Source: JAAYPI01 sp036734385 (GTDB lineage Bacteria > Bacteroidota > Bacteroidia > Bacteroidales > Paludibacteraceae). From it: a stretch of DNA of 53,075 nt. Shown here piece by piece: positions 8,061-16,686 of the stretch (position 1 is the first letter of the stretch; every line of letters begins with the position of its first letter). The DNA lies in the NCBI GenBank assembly GCA_036734385.1, contig DAIMYQ010000009.1:1-53075 (forward strand). Reading direction: 5' to 3'. The notes below the pieces were generated by a model. That model searched no databases, was not told the origin of the DNA, and worked only from the letters and a program-made list of their open reading frames with translations. The translations under genes and the position numbers were made by a program.

Positions 8061-8905
8061 AAGGGTGTATTTAATAAATCCGATATTTGATAAATATCTT
8101 CTGTGTTGAATGATGTTTGGTAATTGAAATCTTCTGACAGATTTTCCAATTCGCAGTTGTTGATGTGTTTCCGTAACAGAGAAATGATGTCATCTTTTTT
8201 AGTTACGTTCCCTGAAATAACAATTTTCGTTTGGTGTTGGTTAAGATTGAATTGTTCGTAAACATTAGCACATAAATAGGCAATGTCCGAAGCTGTTTCT
8301 ACTGTAAAATTGTTAGAAAATTGCAGTTTTCCTTTGTCTGCATAAGCGATAGAAATTAATTTACCATGGACGGATAATGCAACTTGTCCATTTTGAGCTT
8401 TTTTTGTGTCTCTTATCAGTCGTGACAGGATAGTACTATTGTAATTGTAATATTTCACGTGCGGAAATTGCTCGTCAAAAAAATCTTTGGCACGTTTCGG
8501 AACGGCAAAAATATTGGTAATTCCGTATATGCCGATTTCATTTGATAATATGCAGTAATCATCTATTTGAACGAACGGAAAATTGAATTTTAAAATGGCC
8601 GTATAATCTTTTTGTTCAAAAACATTGATAGGAGCCAATGTATTGATATCGTTAACTAATACTATGGAAACCTCTTTGTATGGATAGGTAAAAAATGGTT
8701 CGCAAAGTAAGAAAGACATACATTTGTTCCATTTTTTGTCAGGATTAGCAAATGGCACATTTTTCCATGCAAGGTATGTTCTGGATGCAGAATCATACAC
8801 GCAAAAAGAAAATCCATCGGCAGAGATGCGAATGGATAAGCTATATTCATGAGTGCGATTTTTATCGAAAGAATCTTCTATAAAAATATTTTTTTGCATT
8901 AGCAC
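8048..8905 (-). CDS. DUF3822 family protein
   Basis: This 285-residue protein matches the Bacteroidetes family DUF3822, usually encoded beside rsmD. It opens with a short acidic stretch and ISADGFSFCVYD, and a repeated-fold layout with SVHGKLISIAYADKGKLQF near the middle suggests an actin-like or ASKHA-like architecture. No catalytic motif is evident. It has a likely -7 element about 70 bases upstream and forms an operon with rsmD through a 13-base overlap. Its function is not known; the conserved neighbourhood hints at a link to ribosome or RNA metabolism, which is inference. Confidence 0.82.
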   Translation of the reverse strand: MLMQKNIFIEDSFDKNRTHEYSLSIRISADGFSFCVYDSASRTYLAWKNVPFANPDKKWNKCMSFLLCEPFFTYPYKEVSIVLVNDINTLAPINVFEQKDYTAILKFNFPFVQIDDYCILSNEIGIYGITNIFAVPKRAKDFFDEQFPHVKYYNYNSTILSRLIRDTKKAQNGQVALSVHGKLISIAYADKGKLQFSNNFTVETASDIAYLCANVYEQFNLNQHQTKIVISGNVTKKDDIISLLRKHINNCELENLSEDFNYQTSFNTEDIYQISDLLNTPLCVL

Positions 8906-8975
8906 GATAATCTTTTGCTTTAGTACATTGATTTTTGCAGTATCTCTTTTCTACAAAAAAATAATCACAACTTTA

Positions 8976-8983
8976 CAAAGTTA
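8976..8983 (-). promoter_or_regulatory. -7 promoter element for DUF3822-rsmD
   Basis: The minus strand reads TAACTTTG, a match to TAnnTTTG. It would give a leader of about 64 bases before the DUF3822 ATG. Confidence 0.45.
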
Positions 8984-9055
8984 AGAAAGAATTTTGAACA
9001 AAAATATTTCTTGATAAAAATAATATAAATACCTCAATATTTTTTCAAATAGGCG

Positions 9056-9063
9056 TAACTTTG
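9056..9063 (+). promoter_or_regulatory. -7 promoter element for the RecD-like helicase gene
   Basis: TAACTTTG matches the consensus and sets a transcription start near 9070. This supports the helicase ATG at 9099 over one at 9081. Confidence 0.6.
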
Positions 9064-9098
9064 GTTCGTAATAGTCTTTTTTGTATTTATTTACCCTT

Positions 9099-10499
9099 AT
9101 GATAGAGGAATTTATTGAAAATAAAATAACGGAGCATTTTGGTTTTGAGCCGACATCAGAACAGCAAATTTTAATAAAAAAATTGTCATTGTTTCTTGTG
9201 CAGCCGGACTATGCCAATTTGTTTTTACTCAAAGGATTTGCCGGTACCGGAAAAACATCTGTTGTAAGTGCATTGGTTAAAACGTTTGAAGAATTGAAAC
9301 AGCCGGTTATGCTTATGGCTCCAACGGGAAGGGCAGCCAAGGTGCTATCGGCTTATTCGGCTAAAAGTGCATTTACCATTCACCGCATAATCTATCGACA
9401 AAAAACTTCTGATGCAGGTTCACGGTTTGACTTGGCATTCAACAATAGTAAAGACTGCTTGTTTATAGTTGATGAGGCTTCTATGGTTGCTAATATGGGC
9501 GATAATACTTTCGGTTCCGGTCGTTTGCTCGATGATTTGATTACCTACGTGTACGGAGGAAATAATTGTCGGCTTTTGTTACTTGGCGATACCGCACAAT
9601 TACCTCCGGTGATGCAAACCGAGAGCAAGGCTTTGGATAAGAGTGAATTGGAAAGTTATGGTTTGAAAATAGCGGAATTTACGCTTAAACAAGTTGTGCG
9701 TCAGGCCGAAAAGAGTGGTATTTTGTTCAATGCAACGTTGATACGCAATATTATCGAAAATGAAAATAGCCCTCAATCTCTTTGTTTACAACCTGCAGTA
9801 GATGTTATAAAGTCTTCCAGCGAGAATTTTACCGAGATGCTTGATGCTTGCTACCGAAATGCCGGTTTGGAGGAAACCATCGTTGTTACTCGTTCTAATA
9901 AACGAGCAAGTATGTATATTGAGGGTATTCGAAATAGAGTTTTGTATAGAGAAGAGAAAGTTTCCACGGGAGATTTATTAATGGTGGTGAGAAATAATTA
10001 TGCCTTTGGGAAAGAATATGAAGGTCTTGATTTCATAGCCAATGGAGAAATTGCCGAGGTCGTCAGAGTGCGTGGTTGTACCGAATTGTACGATTGCAGC
10101 TTTTTAGATGTTACCTTACGTTTTATCGATTATGATTGGGAAGTAGATGGAAAAATTTTACTCGATTCCCTTTATTGTCCTAATGCGGCAGATTTGCAAG
10201 AATTAAATAAAAAGCTTTTTGCATCGGTTGAAGAGGATTATATGGATATATCTAACAAAAGAGACCGATACAAAAAAATGCGGAATGACGTTTACTTGAA
10301 TGCTTTGCAGGTTAAATTTTCGTATGCTATTACATGTCATAAGGCACAAGGAGGTCAGTGGGAGAACGTCTTTGTCGATATGGGAATGATAAAAAAAGAA
10401 GATATTGATGTTCCCTTTTTGCGTTGGCTGTATACTGCCGTAACTCGGGCGACACAAAAATTGTATTTAGTTAACTTTTCAGATGATTTTTTCTGTTAA
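9099..10499 (+). CDS. RecD-like superfamily 1B DNA helicase
   Basis: The 466-residue protein has a Walker A motif at 46-53 (GFAGTGKT), a Walker B FIVDEAS with the helicase glutamate, and GDTAQLPPV as motif III. The C-terminal UvrD_C_2 segment carries TCHKAQGGQW and YTAVTRAT. This matches the short RecD/ExoV-alpha-like ATPases of Bacteroidetes, which travel 5'-3' on single-stranded DNA. No RecB or RecC partner is nearby, so it likely acts alone in repair or replication restart. The ATG at 9099 is preferred because the promoter lies only 18 bases before the alternative at 9081. Confidence 0.88.
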   Translation: MIEEFIENKITEHFGFEPTSEQQILIKKLSLFLVQPDYANLFLLKGFAGTGKTSVVSALVKTFEELKQPVMLMAPTGRAAKVLSAYSAKSAFTIHRIIYRQKTSDAGSRFDLAFNNSKDCLFIVDEASMVANMGDNTFGSGRLLDDLITYVYGGNNCRLLLLGDTAQLPPVMQTESKALDKSELESYGLKIAEFTLKQVVRQAEKSGILFNATLIRNIIENENSPQSLCLQPAVDVIKSSSENFTEMLDACYRNAGLEETIVVTRSNKRASMYIEGIRNRVLYREEKVSTGDLLMVVRNNYAFGKEYEGLDFIANGEIAEVVRVRGCTELYDCSFLDVTLRFIDYDWEVDGKILLDSLYCPNAADLQELNKKLFASVEEDYMDISNKRDRYKKMRNDVYLNALQVKFSYAITCHKAQGGQWENVFVDMGMIKKEDIDVPFLRWLYTAVTRATQKLYLVNFSDDFFC

Positions 10500-10527
10500 A
10501 AAAATATTACCATATATAAAAAAATAT

Positions 10528-10535
10528 TATCTTCG
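10528..10535 (+). promoter_or_regulatory. Possible variant -7 element for the lipoprotein gene at 10589
   Basis: TATCTTCG differs from TAnnTTTG at one position. The same variant precedes the patatin gene at 37574. CATATTTG at 10542 is another imperfect candidate. Confidence 0.35.
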
Positions 10536-10588
10536 CTTTATCATATTTGTCAAAGTTCCATCGTCAAACTTATTATTTGAACTATATA

Positions 10589-12310
10589 ATGAAAAAAACA
10601 ACAACTTGGCAGCTCTTCTTAACCCTGTTTATTCTCCCATTTTTCTTTACATCTTGTGTTGACGACTTCTATAAGTTAGATAATGTTAATACTGATACCG
10701 AGGTAGATATGACCTTGGTGGGTCCGATTGGTCATTCAAATATTAAATTGAGTGATATTTTGCCCGATTCCATATCAAGGTTTAAGATTTTCATAGAAAA
10801 TGACAGCATCTTTTTTGTTCTTAAAGATACTGTTGATTTTGGCAATGCCTTCATCAATGATATAAAAATGCCGAAAGGTACTTTTTACAAAGACCTTCCG
10901 TTAGGTGAAAGTACCGGTATTAATACAGACACCGCTGTTTTTGACTATACTTTGCCTTTTCAATTTGATATTAACACCAATCCTAATGAAATATTGGATA
11001 GTATTTTGTTTAAAAGTTCTGATATAACTCTAAAAATGAATTCCGTTTTTGATTTTGTTGATAATTCGACATTAGAAGTGATATTCGACCCAACTCAACT
11101 TAAATTGAATCCTTCATTATATCCTGATAATAAGATAATTATTAATCTACATTCCGGTTTGATAGAACAACCTCTTAGTCTTGAAGGAGCAAAGTTATAT
11201 TTTCCTAACAGAGCTAATACCATTAATATTCGTTTTAAAGGAGATGTGACAACTTCTACTCAATTTGTGGAAGGGACGACATTGTCTGTTGAGTTGGATT
11301 TTAATTCGATGAAACCTCGTGTTGCGTATGGATACATAGGACAAGATAGAGATATTTGGGGCGATGAAATTTTGAGAGATTTTGATTTTACACAAAGTTT
11401 ACAAGGTTCAAATTTCTTTTTACCATTCCACAATCCTCAAATATATATAACTTCTGTTAGCAATATTGGTATTCCGGCAGAATATACATTAGATTATGTA
11501 AAGGCTTCGGATACAAGGACAGGAGAGACTGTGTATGCTGATTTTAACGGTCAGCCTACCACTTCTTTTGTTTTAAATTATCCTAAGTTTGCTGAAATAA
11601 AGAATCTTACCAATCAGCAACTATTGAATTTTAATACGAGTACTCTTGATAAGCAGACAACTAAGTTGTTTGACAAAGATTATGGTGCAACGAATAGGCT
11701 TTTCCAGATAAAGCCTAATAAATTGGCTTATAAGTTTAGGGTTAAGACTGTTGCTGATGCCCAAGCTCCTGTCCATTTCTTTTTCGATGACAGTAAAATG
11801 TTCTTGCTTATTACTACTAAGTTACAAGTTAATTTTGACGGTAGTGAAGACCCTGATAAAAGTTTTTTTGTAAACTTAAAAGATACTATGAAGTTGGGAA
11901 TTGACAGTTCTGATGTTGATATTTCTGATTTTGAAAAAGTAGCGGCTGAAATTAAATTAAATTATCAAAATTCATTGCCGATAGGTGCAGATGTTACATT
12001 GAAATTTTTGAATGATTCCGATGAAGAAGTAACTCATGATGGAGAGGTCTTCAGACAACAATATACCATAGAACCGGCTCCTGTGGATGCTGAAGGAAAA
12101 GTTCTTACTCCTTTTCCTAATACAATTATTAGGATAAAAATTACAGGAAAGCAAATGAAAAACTTTGTTTTGGGAGCTTCTAAAATGGCTTTTGAATATT
12201 CTATGGCGGGTAATGAAGGCAAGAATGTCCAAATTATGGCAAAAGATTGGCTTGATTTAAAGGCTAGCTTTTATGTGGCGGGTAAGGTAACTTTGAATGA
12301 GAAAAAATAA
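10589..12310 (+). CDS. Large lipoprotein of unknown function
   Basis: The 573-residue product begins with a lipoprotein signal peptide ending FFFTSC, giving lipidated C23 followed by VDDFYKLDNV. The rest is rich in beta-strand sequence with many aspartate, threonine and asparagine residues and no recognisable enzyme motif. The ATG at 10589 is preferred over 10547 because it puts the signal peptide at the N-terminus. The gene lies 13 bases before the DUF5723 outer-membrane-type protein and is probably co-transcribed with it. A partnership in the outer membrane is plausible but is inference. Confidence 0.75.
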   Translation: MKKTTTWQLFLTLFILPFFFTSCVDDFYKLDNVNTDTEVDMTLVGPIGHSNIKLSDILPDSISRFKIFIENDSIFFVLKDTVDFGNAFINDIKMPKGTFYKDLPLGESTGINTDTAVFDYTLPFQFDINTNPNEILDSILFKSSDITLKMNSVFDFVDNSTLEVIFDPTQLKLNPSLYPDNKIIINLHSGLIEQPLSLEGAKLYFPNRANTINIRFKGDVTTSTQFVEGTTLSVELDFNSMKPRVAYGYIGQDRDIWGDEILRDFDFTQSLQGSNFFLPFHNPQIYITSVSNIGIPAEYTLDYVKASDTRTGETVYADFNGQPTTSFVLNYPKFAEIKNLTNQQLLNFNTSTLDKQTTKLFDKDYGATNRLFQIKPNKLAYKFRVKTVADAQAPVHFFFDDSKMFLLITTKLQVNFDGSEDPDKSFFVNLKDTMKLGIDSSDVDISDFEKVAAEIKLNYQNSLPIGADVTLKFLNDSDEEVTHDGEVFRQQYTIEPAPVDAEGKVLTPFPNTIIRIKITGKQMKNFVLGASKMAFEYSMAGNEGKNVQIMAKDWLDLKASFYVAGKVTLNEKK

Positions 12311-12323
12311 AAAACAGACAAAC

Positions 12324-13919
12324 ATGAAAAAACTGCATATTACTATAGGTTTTATTTTAGCGATTCTGTTTGTTCCTCGGGTTGCTTTCTCTGAGCCTAA
12401 CACGTTGTACTTTATGAGCTATTTGCCTTATCAGAGTTACATGAATCCGGCTTTTCAATCTAAATGTGGAGGTTATGTAGAATTGCCCATTTTATCAACA
12501 ATCAATTTATCATTGGGAAACAATTCTTTATCTCTGAATGATATTGTTTTTGCTAAAGATGGACAAATGGTTACCGCATTGAATCCGGACTATGGAGACA
12601 GAGATGTGCTTTACTCTACCATTAAATCTACCACCAAAATTTCGGAAGAAGTTTCTGTGAGTTTGTTTGGCTTGGGTATGAAAATTAAAAAGAAAGGCTA
12701 TTTGACGATTAATGCTTCTCTAAAGCAAAATGCCTCATTGTATCTACCAAAAGATCTTTTTAAACTTGCTTTGTATGGTACACCCGATACGGTTAATGTG
12801 AACAAGTACAATTTGCAATCGTTGGGAGTCAGTGCAAGTTCTTATATAGATTTTTCTACAGGTTATTCTCATAAAATAAATGAGCAGTGGACTGTGGGCG
12901 GAAGGGTTAAACTCTTAGTGGGGATTGCCAATGCTTCTGCCAGTTTTTCTGATTTGGAATTGCAAGCATCGCAAAATGAGTGGAGAATAGTTGGTAAAGG
13001 TAAGGCAATGGCTTCAATACCAGCTTTAAATGTTGCGATAAAATCAGACGGGTCTATTGATTCGTTGAGTATGGGTGATAATGTTTTGTCTTCTTTCAAA
13101 CCAAATTTTGGAGCCGGTTTTGATGCCGGGGTTATTTATAAACCCATAAAAAATTTAAGTTTATCCCTTGCCGTAAGGGATATTGGATTTATTTCTTGGA
13201 AAAATTCAGTAACTGTTGCAAATGGAAATATTAATTATTCTTTTCAGGGAATTCAACATGATACGAAAGACGGAGATATCAGCTATGGAGATTCTATAAA
13301 AAATGTTTTGGAAGATTCGTATACGGTTGATGCAATCAAAGATTCATATACGACTTGGTTGAATGCCAAATTCTATTTGGGTGCAGAGTATGCTTTTTGG
13401 AAAGATAGAATGAGCCTTGGTTTGTTGTCTAAAACCACATTAGAAAATGAACAACTATATGAAGAAATAACCACATCACTTAATGTTCGTCCTTGCAGGT
13501 GGATTAGTACCTCTGTTAGTTATTCGTTATTAAGTGGTGGATTTAGTAATATCGGAGTAGGTTTTAATTTACGTCTTTCACCATTTAATTTTTATATGGT
13601 TGGAGATTATATTCCTTTGTATTACAGCAGTGAAGGAATTCCCTACAAAACAGAAACCGTTAATTTACAAACAGGTATAGTTCTGACTTTCGGATGCAAG
13701 GCGAAGAAAAAGAAGGTTGAAGAAGAAATAATACTTCCTGCACCTGCTGATAGTGTTGCGAAAGATACCGTACAAATAGTTCCNNNNNNNNNNNNNNNNN
13801 NNNNNNNNNNNNNNNNNNNNNNNNNNNNNNNNNNNNNNNNNNNNNNNNNNNNNNNNNNNNNNNNNNNNNNNNNNNNNNNNNNNGTTCCTCTAAAGGAAAC
13901 AATTGAGAATAAAAAATGA
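12324..13919 (+). CDS. DUF5723 family outer-membrane-type protein, interrupted by an assembly gap
   Basis: After a signal peptide (ILAILFVPRVAFS) comes the DUF5723 signature, a conserved tyrosine- and asparagine-rich start reading YQSYMNPAFQSKCGG. Alternating hydrophobic strands through about 460 residues follow, as in a PorV/FadL-like outer-membrane barrel. A proline-, lysine- and glutamate-rich tail begins near 455 (CKAKKKKVEEEIILPAPADS). The 100-N gap lies in this tail. The final 11 residues after the gap are in frame only if the true gap length is 1 modulo 3, so the C-terminal end is provisional. Function is unknown; transport or secretion-linked roles have been suggested for related barrels. 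Confidence 0.8.
   Translation: MKKLHITIGFILAILFVPRVAFSEPNTLYFMSYLPYQSYMNPAFQSKCGGYVELPILSTINLSLGNNSLSLNDIVFAKDGQMVTALNPDYGDRDVLYSTIKSTTKISEEVSVSLFGLGMKIKKKGYLTINASLKQNASLYLPKDLFKLALYGTPDTVNVNKYNLQSLGVSASSYIDFSTGYSHKINEQWTVGGRVKLLVGIANASASFSDLELQASQNEWRIVGKGKAMASIPALNVAIKSDGSIDSLSMGDNVLSSFKPNFGAGFDAGVIYKPIKNLSLSLAVRDIGFISWKNSVTVANGNINYSFQGIQHDTKDGDISYGDSIKNVLEDSYTVDAIKDSYTTWLNAKFYLGAEYAFWKDRMSLGLLSKTTLENEQLYEEITTSLNVRPCRWISTSVSYSLLSGGFSNIGVGFNLRLSPFNFYMVGDYIPLYYSSEGIPYKTETVNLQTGIVLTFGCKAKKKKVEEEIILPAPADSVAKDTVQIVXXXXXXXXXXXXXXXXXXXXXXXXXXXXXXXXXXVPLKETIENKK
13784..13883. other. Assembly gap of 100 N in the DUF5723 tail
   Basis: Exactly 100 N, a default scaffold-gap length, so the true distance is unknown. 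The bases on both sides are the same (GTTCC before, GTTCCT after), and both encode Val-Pro in one frame. This fits a short tandem repeat in a low-complexity tail that defeated assembly. Confidence 0.95.
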
Positions 13920-13943
13920 TTCTCTGAATATACTAAGAATTGG

Positions 13944-13975
13944 AAAGCAAGAAATTATTATGATTTCTTGCTTTT
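13944..13975 (+). terminator. Intrinsic terminator after the DUF5723 gene
   Basis: A 12-base perfect stem (AAAGCAAGAAAT, 13944-13955, pairing with 13963-13974) with a 7-base loop ends in a short T tract. It lies 25 bases after the DUF5723 stop and separates that unit from cysK. Confidence 0.8.
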
Positions 13976-13992
13976 CGTTTGTAAAAACCTAA

Positions 13993-14012
13993 ACTACCAC
14001 ATTTGTGGTAGT
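13993..14012. promoter_or_regulatory. Perfect palindrome upstream of the cysK promoter, candidate operator
   Basis: The sequence ACTACCACATTTGTGGTAGT has 8-base perfect arms and a 4-base centre. It ends 21 bases before the -33 TTG of the cysK promoter. It has no T tract and lies beyond a terminator, so a transcription-factor site is the likeliest reading. Position upstream of -33 would suit an activator. The protein that binds it is unknown. Confidence 0.55.
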
Positions 14013-14033
14013 AAAAATGACCCACATATGCGA

Positions 14034-14064
14034 TTGTACACATATATAAACAATATTACTTTTG
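14034..14064 (+). promoter_or_regulatory. cysK promoter (-33 and -7 elements)
   Basis: TTG at 14034-14036 and TACTTTTG at 14057-14064 are spaced by 20 bases, matching the Bacteroidetes -33/-7 promoter. The expected transcript starts near 14070 and has a leader of about 25 bases. Confidence 0.7.
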
Positions 14065-14094
14065 TATCATAACAAACACTAAAGAGACACAATT

Positions 14095-15042
14095 ATGAAA
14101 AAGATTGCAAAACAATTAACAGACCTTATTGGTAATACTCCTTTATTGGAGCTTTCCCGTTATAGCACGAAACATAATTTGAGTGCTAATGTAATAGCTA
14201 AACTGGAATATTTTAATCCTGCGGGAAGCGTAAAAGATCGTGTAGCCTTTGCTATGATTGAAGATGCCGAAAAGAAAGGGATATTAAAACCGGGAAGTGT
14301 TATTATTGAACCTACGAGTGGTAACACGGGTGTTGGATTGGCTTTTGTTTCCGCCGTAAAAAACTATAAGCTGATTTTAACCATGCCGGATACCATGAGT
14401 ATAGAACGTCGTAGTTTATTAAAGGCATACGGAGCAAGTATTTTTCTTACTCCGGGAGTAGAAGGAATGAAAGGTGCTATTGCAAAAGCAAATCAGCTGA
14501 AAGAAGAAAATCCCAATTCAGTTATTTTACAACAGTTTGAAAATCCCGCTAATCCGCAAATCCATAAAGAAACTACAGCCGAAGAGATTTGGCGTGATAC
14601 CGAAGGTAAAGTGGATATTTTTGTAGCAGGCGTTGGTACAGGAGGTACCGTAAGTGGAGTTGGTGAAACATTAAAAAAATACAATTCTGTTATTAAGATT
14701 GTTGCAGTAGAACCTCTTGATTCACCTGTTCTTTCGGGCGGTAAATGCGGATCTCACAAACTTCAAGGAATTGGAGCCGGTTTTGTTCCTAAAACGTATA
14801 ATTCAGCAGTAATAGATGAAATATTTCCTGTGTCTAATGATGATGCTATTCGTGCAGGACGCGAATTGGCTGCTCAAGAAGGTTTATTGGTAGGAATTTC
14901 TTCAGGTGCTGCTGTTTTTGCAGCATCTCAAATTGCTCAAAGACCTGAAAACAAAGGGAAGAATATTGTAGTTCTATTGCCTGATACCGGAGAAAGATAT
15001 TTATCATCTGTACTTTATGCTTTTGAGGAATATCCTTTGTGA
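14095..15042 (+). CDS. cysK: Cysteine synthase A (O-acetylserine sulfhydrylase)
   Basis: CysK joins O-acetyl-L-serine and sulfide to form cysteine, using pyridoxal phosphate. The 315 residues match the family. The PLP lysine is K47 in NPAGSVKDRV, PTSGNTGVG binds the amino-acid substrate, and GTGGTVSG forms the phosphate-binding loop. SSGAAV near the C-terminus holds the serine that contacts the PLP ring nitrogen. It has a strong -33/-7 promoter and an upstream palindrome. metY follows after 98 bases, so the two probably form a sulfur-assimilation unit. Confidence 0.97.
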   Translation: MKKIAKQLTDLIGNTPLLELSRYSTKHNLSANVIAKLEYFNPAGSVKDRVAFAMIEDAEKKGILKPGSVIIEPTSGNTGVGLAFVSAVKNYKLILTMPDTMSIERRSLLKAYGASIFLTPGVEGMKGAIAKANQLKEENPNSVILQQFENPANPQIHKETTAEEIWRDTEGKVDIFVAGVGTGGTVSGVGETLKKYNSVIKIVAVEPLDSPVLSGGKCGSHKLQGIGAGFVPKTYNSAVIDEIFPVSNDDAIRAGRELAAQEGLLVGISSGAAVFAASQIAQRPENKGKNIVVLLPDTGERYLSSVLYAFEEYPL

Positions 15043-15140
15043 TATGTTAATGATTAAAAATAAAATTTATAGACTTATTTTCAGAAGATTATCAGAATAT
15101 ACTATCTTAAAAAAAAGAATAAGCAATTAAAAATGAAAAT

Positions 15141-16445
15141 ATGGCAACACAACAATTCAAATTTGAAACATTGCAGTTACACGCAGGACAAGAAGTAGAT
15201 AAAACAACGCATTCCCGTGCGTTACCAATTTATCAAACAAGTTCTTATGTGTTTGATGATGCACAAGAAGGAGCAGACCTTTTCGGCTTGCGTAAGTTTG
15301 GAAATATTTATACCCGTTTGCAAAATCCAACTACAGATGTGTTTGAAAAACGCATTGCAGCATTGGAAGGTGGAGTATCAGGTTTAGCTACCTCATCCGG
15401 TCAGTCAGCTCAATTTATTGCTTTGAATAATATTGTTCAAGCAGGTGATAATTTCATTTCAACTCCACACCTTTATGGCGGTACTTATAATCAGTTTAAA
15501 AGTCAATTTAAACGTTTGGGAGTAGAAGTTCGTTTTACCAAAGAAGAAAAACCTGAAGAGTTTGAGGCTCTAATAGACAAAAATACGAAGGCTATTTATT
15601 TGGAAACTATTGGAAATCCGGGGTTAAATGTGCCTGATTTTGATGCTATTGCAAATGTTGCAAAGAAACATGATATTCCATTAATTGTGGATAATACCTT
15701 TGGCGCGGGTGGTTATTTGTTCCGCCCCATTGAACATGGTGCATCCGTTGTAGTGGAATCGGCTACTAAATGGATTGGTGGACATGGAACATCTTTGGGT
15801 GGTATTATCATAGATAGTGGAACATTTAATTGGGGAAATGGAAAATTTCCTGCATTTACAAAACCTTCGGACAGTTATCATGGCTTAGTATTTTGGGACG
15901 TATTTGGGGCAGGAGGTCCTTTCGGTAATATTGCATTTAATATTCGAGCTCGTGTAGAAGGACTTCGCGACTGGGGTAATACTATTAGTCCGTTCAATGC
16001 TTTCTTATTAGTACAAGGCATTGAAACATTATCATTGCGTGTAGAGCGTCATGTGCAAAATACTCTTGCTTTGGCTGAATGGCTAGAAAAACAACCACAA
16101 GTCGAATATGTAAATTATCCGGGCTTGAAGAGTAGCAAATATTATAATTTGGCTAAGAAATATTTTCCAAAAGGGGCAGGGGGTGTGTTAACCTTTAAAA
16201 TAAAAGGAGACCCTTCTAACGCTGACAAATTAATTAATAACGTGAAATTATTGAGTCACTTAGCGAATGTGGGAGATGCAAAGTCATTGATTATTCACCC
16301 TGCAGCTACTACTCACGAACAACTTTCACCTGAAGAACAAATAGCCTCCGGAGCTATACCGGGATTATTGCGTGTGTCAGTGGGTATTGAAAATATTGAA
16401 GATATCAAGGCTGATATTCAACAAGCATTGGATGCAATCAAATAA
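15141..16445 (+). CDS. metY: O-acetylhomoserine sulfhydrylase (MetY type)
   Basis: This 434-residue PLP enzyme of the Cys/Met metabolism family makes homocysteine from O-acetylhomoserine and sulfide, giving direct sulfhydrylation for methionine synthesis. It opens with the typical FETLQLHAGQEVD. The PLP lysine is K210 in ESATKWIGG, and the tetramer-type phosphate contact YTRLQNPTTDVFE is visible. The length is that of the long MetY type rather than the shorter MetB/MetC type. It shares sulfide as substrate with cysK just upstream. The 98-base gap between them shows no clear -7 element or terminator, so co-transcription is likely. Confidence 0.93.
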   Translation: MATQQFKFETLQLHAGQEVDKTTHSRALPIYQTSSYVFDDAQEGADLFGLRKFGNIYTRLQNPTTDVFEKRIAALEGGVSGLATSSGQSAQFIALNNIVQAGDNFISTPHLYGGTYNQFKSQFKRLGVEVRFTKEEKPEEFEALIDKNTKAIYLETIGNPGLNVPDFDAIANVAKKHDIPLIVDNTFGAGGYLFRPIEHGASVVVESATKWIGGHGTSLGGIIIDSGTFNWGNGKFPAFTKPSDSYHGLVFWDVFGAGGPFGNIAFNIRARVEGLRDWGNTISPFNAFLLVQGIETLSLRVERHVQNTLALAEWLEKQPQVEYVNYPGLKSSKYYNLAKKYFPKGAGGVLTFKIKGDPSNADKLINNVKLLSHLANVGDAKSLIIHPAATTHEQLSPEEQIASGAIPGLLRVSVGIENIEDIKADIQQALDAIK

Positions 16446-16491
16446 GAACATGGGCGAGAATTTATAAATTAATGTTCGAAACTATATGCAG

Positions 16492-16573
16492 TTGGGGGAT
16501 TGCGAGTTGTTTACCTATCAAGTTATACAGAAATTAGCGTGTTGGAAAATTTGAATAGCCACGTAACCCCCAA
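16492..16573. other. Possible structured element closed by a 7-bp stem, in a 241-base gene-free gap
   Basis: TTGGGGG at 16492-16498 pairs perfectly with CCCCCAA at 16567-16573, enclosing 68 bases with a smaller CGTG/CACG pairing inside. This G/C-rich pairing stands out in an AT-rich gap between metY and a minus-strand regulator. There is no T-arm sequence as in tRNA. It could be a small RNA or a folded 3' end of the metY transcript. The rest of the gap (16446-16686) shows nothing else I can name. Confidence 0.3.
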
Positions 16574-16686
16574 TGTTTTATATTAGTTGTTTCAGTATTC
16601 ATTTCAAGGCTACCAAAGATTATTATTTTTGCAATTAAAACGTATTTTTCAATTCGTGGCAACCGATTTGAGAAAGAAATATTTTT

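Noticed and set aside
13784..13883. The 34 X residues of the DUF5723 protein as real sequence
   Set aside because: They are a default-length gap; the true length and even the frame after the gap are unknown.
16492..16573. A tRNA gene in the gap after metY
   Set aside because: The 7-bp outer stem looks like an acceptor stem, but there is no GTTCGA-type T-loop, no clear anticodon arm and the D-arm does not form.
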